A program made the translations under genes and the position numbers. From the NCBI GenBank assembly GCA_964017195.1, contig OZ024890.1, positions 16,663,201 to 16,727,200 on the forward strand: a stretch of DNA of 64,000 nt. Reading direction: 5' to 3'. The stretch's first letter is position 1. Every line of letters starts with the position of its first letter. This document shows positions 63,961 to 64,000 of this stretch, in pieces. The notes under the pieces are model-generated. The model ran no database searches. It was given only the letters and a program-made list of their open reading frames with translations, and was not told where the DNA came from. The stretch comes from Siderastrea radians (Eukaryota; Cnidaria; Anthozoa; Scleractinia; Rhizangiidae).

Positions 63961-64000
63961 ATGAAATGGCAAACCTTAGGGTGCGTTTTTTTGGGAGAAT

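Overview
The window is animal nuclear DNA: split genes with GT-AG introns, many short interspersed elements, satellites and several retrotransposon classes. The gene and repeat content points to a cnidarian, most likely an anthozoan such as a stony coral. The evidence is a cluster of CNTNAP-type fibrinogen-like secreted proteins, Penelope-like elements with GIY-YIG remnants, a tyrosine-recombinase/Myb gene, BEL/Pao and CR1/L2-type retroelements, and many palindromic MITEs. The species assignment is inference.

Region 1 (about 1.8-21.9 kb, + strand) is a receptor tyrosine kinase spread over at least 16 exons whose splice phases all agree. The extracellular part combines a C-type lectin domain with three consecutive three-finger (Ly6/uPAR-like) domains. 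A single transmembrane exon and a complete kinase with a long insert follow. Its introns carry a 3.4-kb TIR-bounded element with a decayed multicopy gene (6.9-10.3 kb), an inverted Penelope terminus (10.6-10.8 kb), a TTGN-type minisatellite (16.5-17.6 kb), two palindromic MITEs (18.4-18.9 kb) and a tRNA-derived SINE (21.1-21.3 kb). The 5' end of the gene is not recognised.

Region 2 (about 22-33 kb) begins gene-poor. It then holds a minus-strand coding complex: a broken frame with a ubiquitin-protease-like His-box pattern, followed by an intact 315-residue ParB-fold protein. The start of this complex lies in a sequence that recurs several times in the next 12 kb, each time next to a 51-bp satellite. 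The satellite is open in three frames.

Region 3 (34.2-41 kb) holds a 5'-truncated non-LTR reverse transcriptase gene ending in a (GTAT)n tail, a direct duplication just downstream, an inverted 51-bp satellite block, a 33-bp minisatellite and a 1.1-kb TIR element.

Region 4 (41-56 kb, - strand) is a cluster of five fibrinogen-like domain genes. Copies 3 and 4 lie in a recent tandem duplication of about 1.66 kb. The second unit has received two insertions absent from the first: a 3.94-kb segment encoding a tyrosine-recombinase-like protein with a C-terminal Myb/SANT domain, and a 442-bp MITE. The untouched unit therefore shows the empty site for both, and this is the most informative structure in the window.

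Region 5 (56.35-62.54 kb) is a full-length but broken BEL/Pao LTR retrotransposon with 5-bp target duplications. After it come a hammerhead-ribozyme-like core, a Penelope reverse-transcriptase fragment and a 16/32-bp satellite that runs to near the end of the window.
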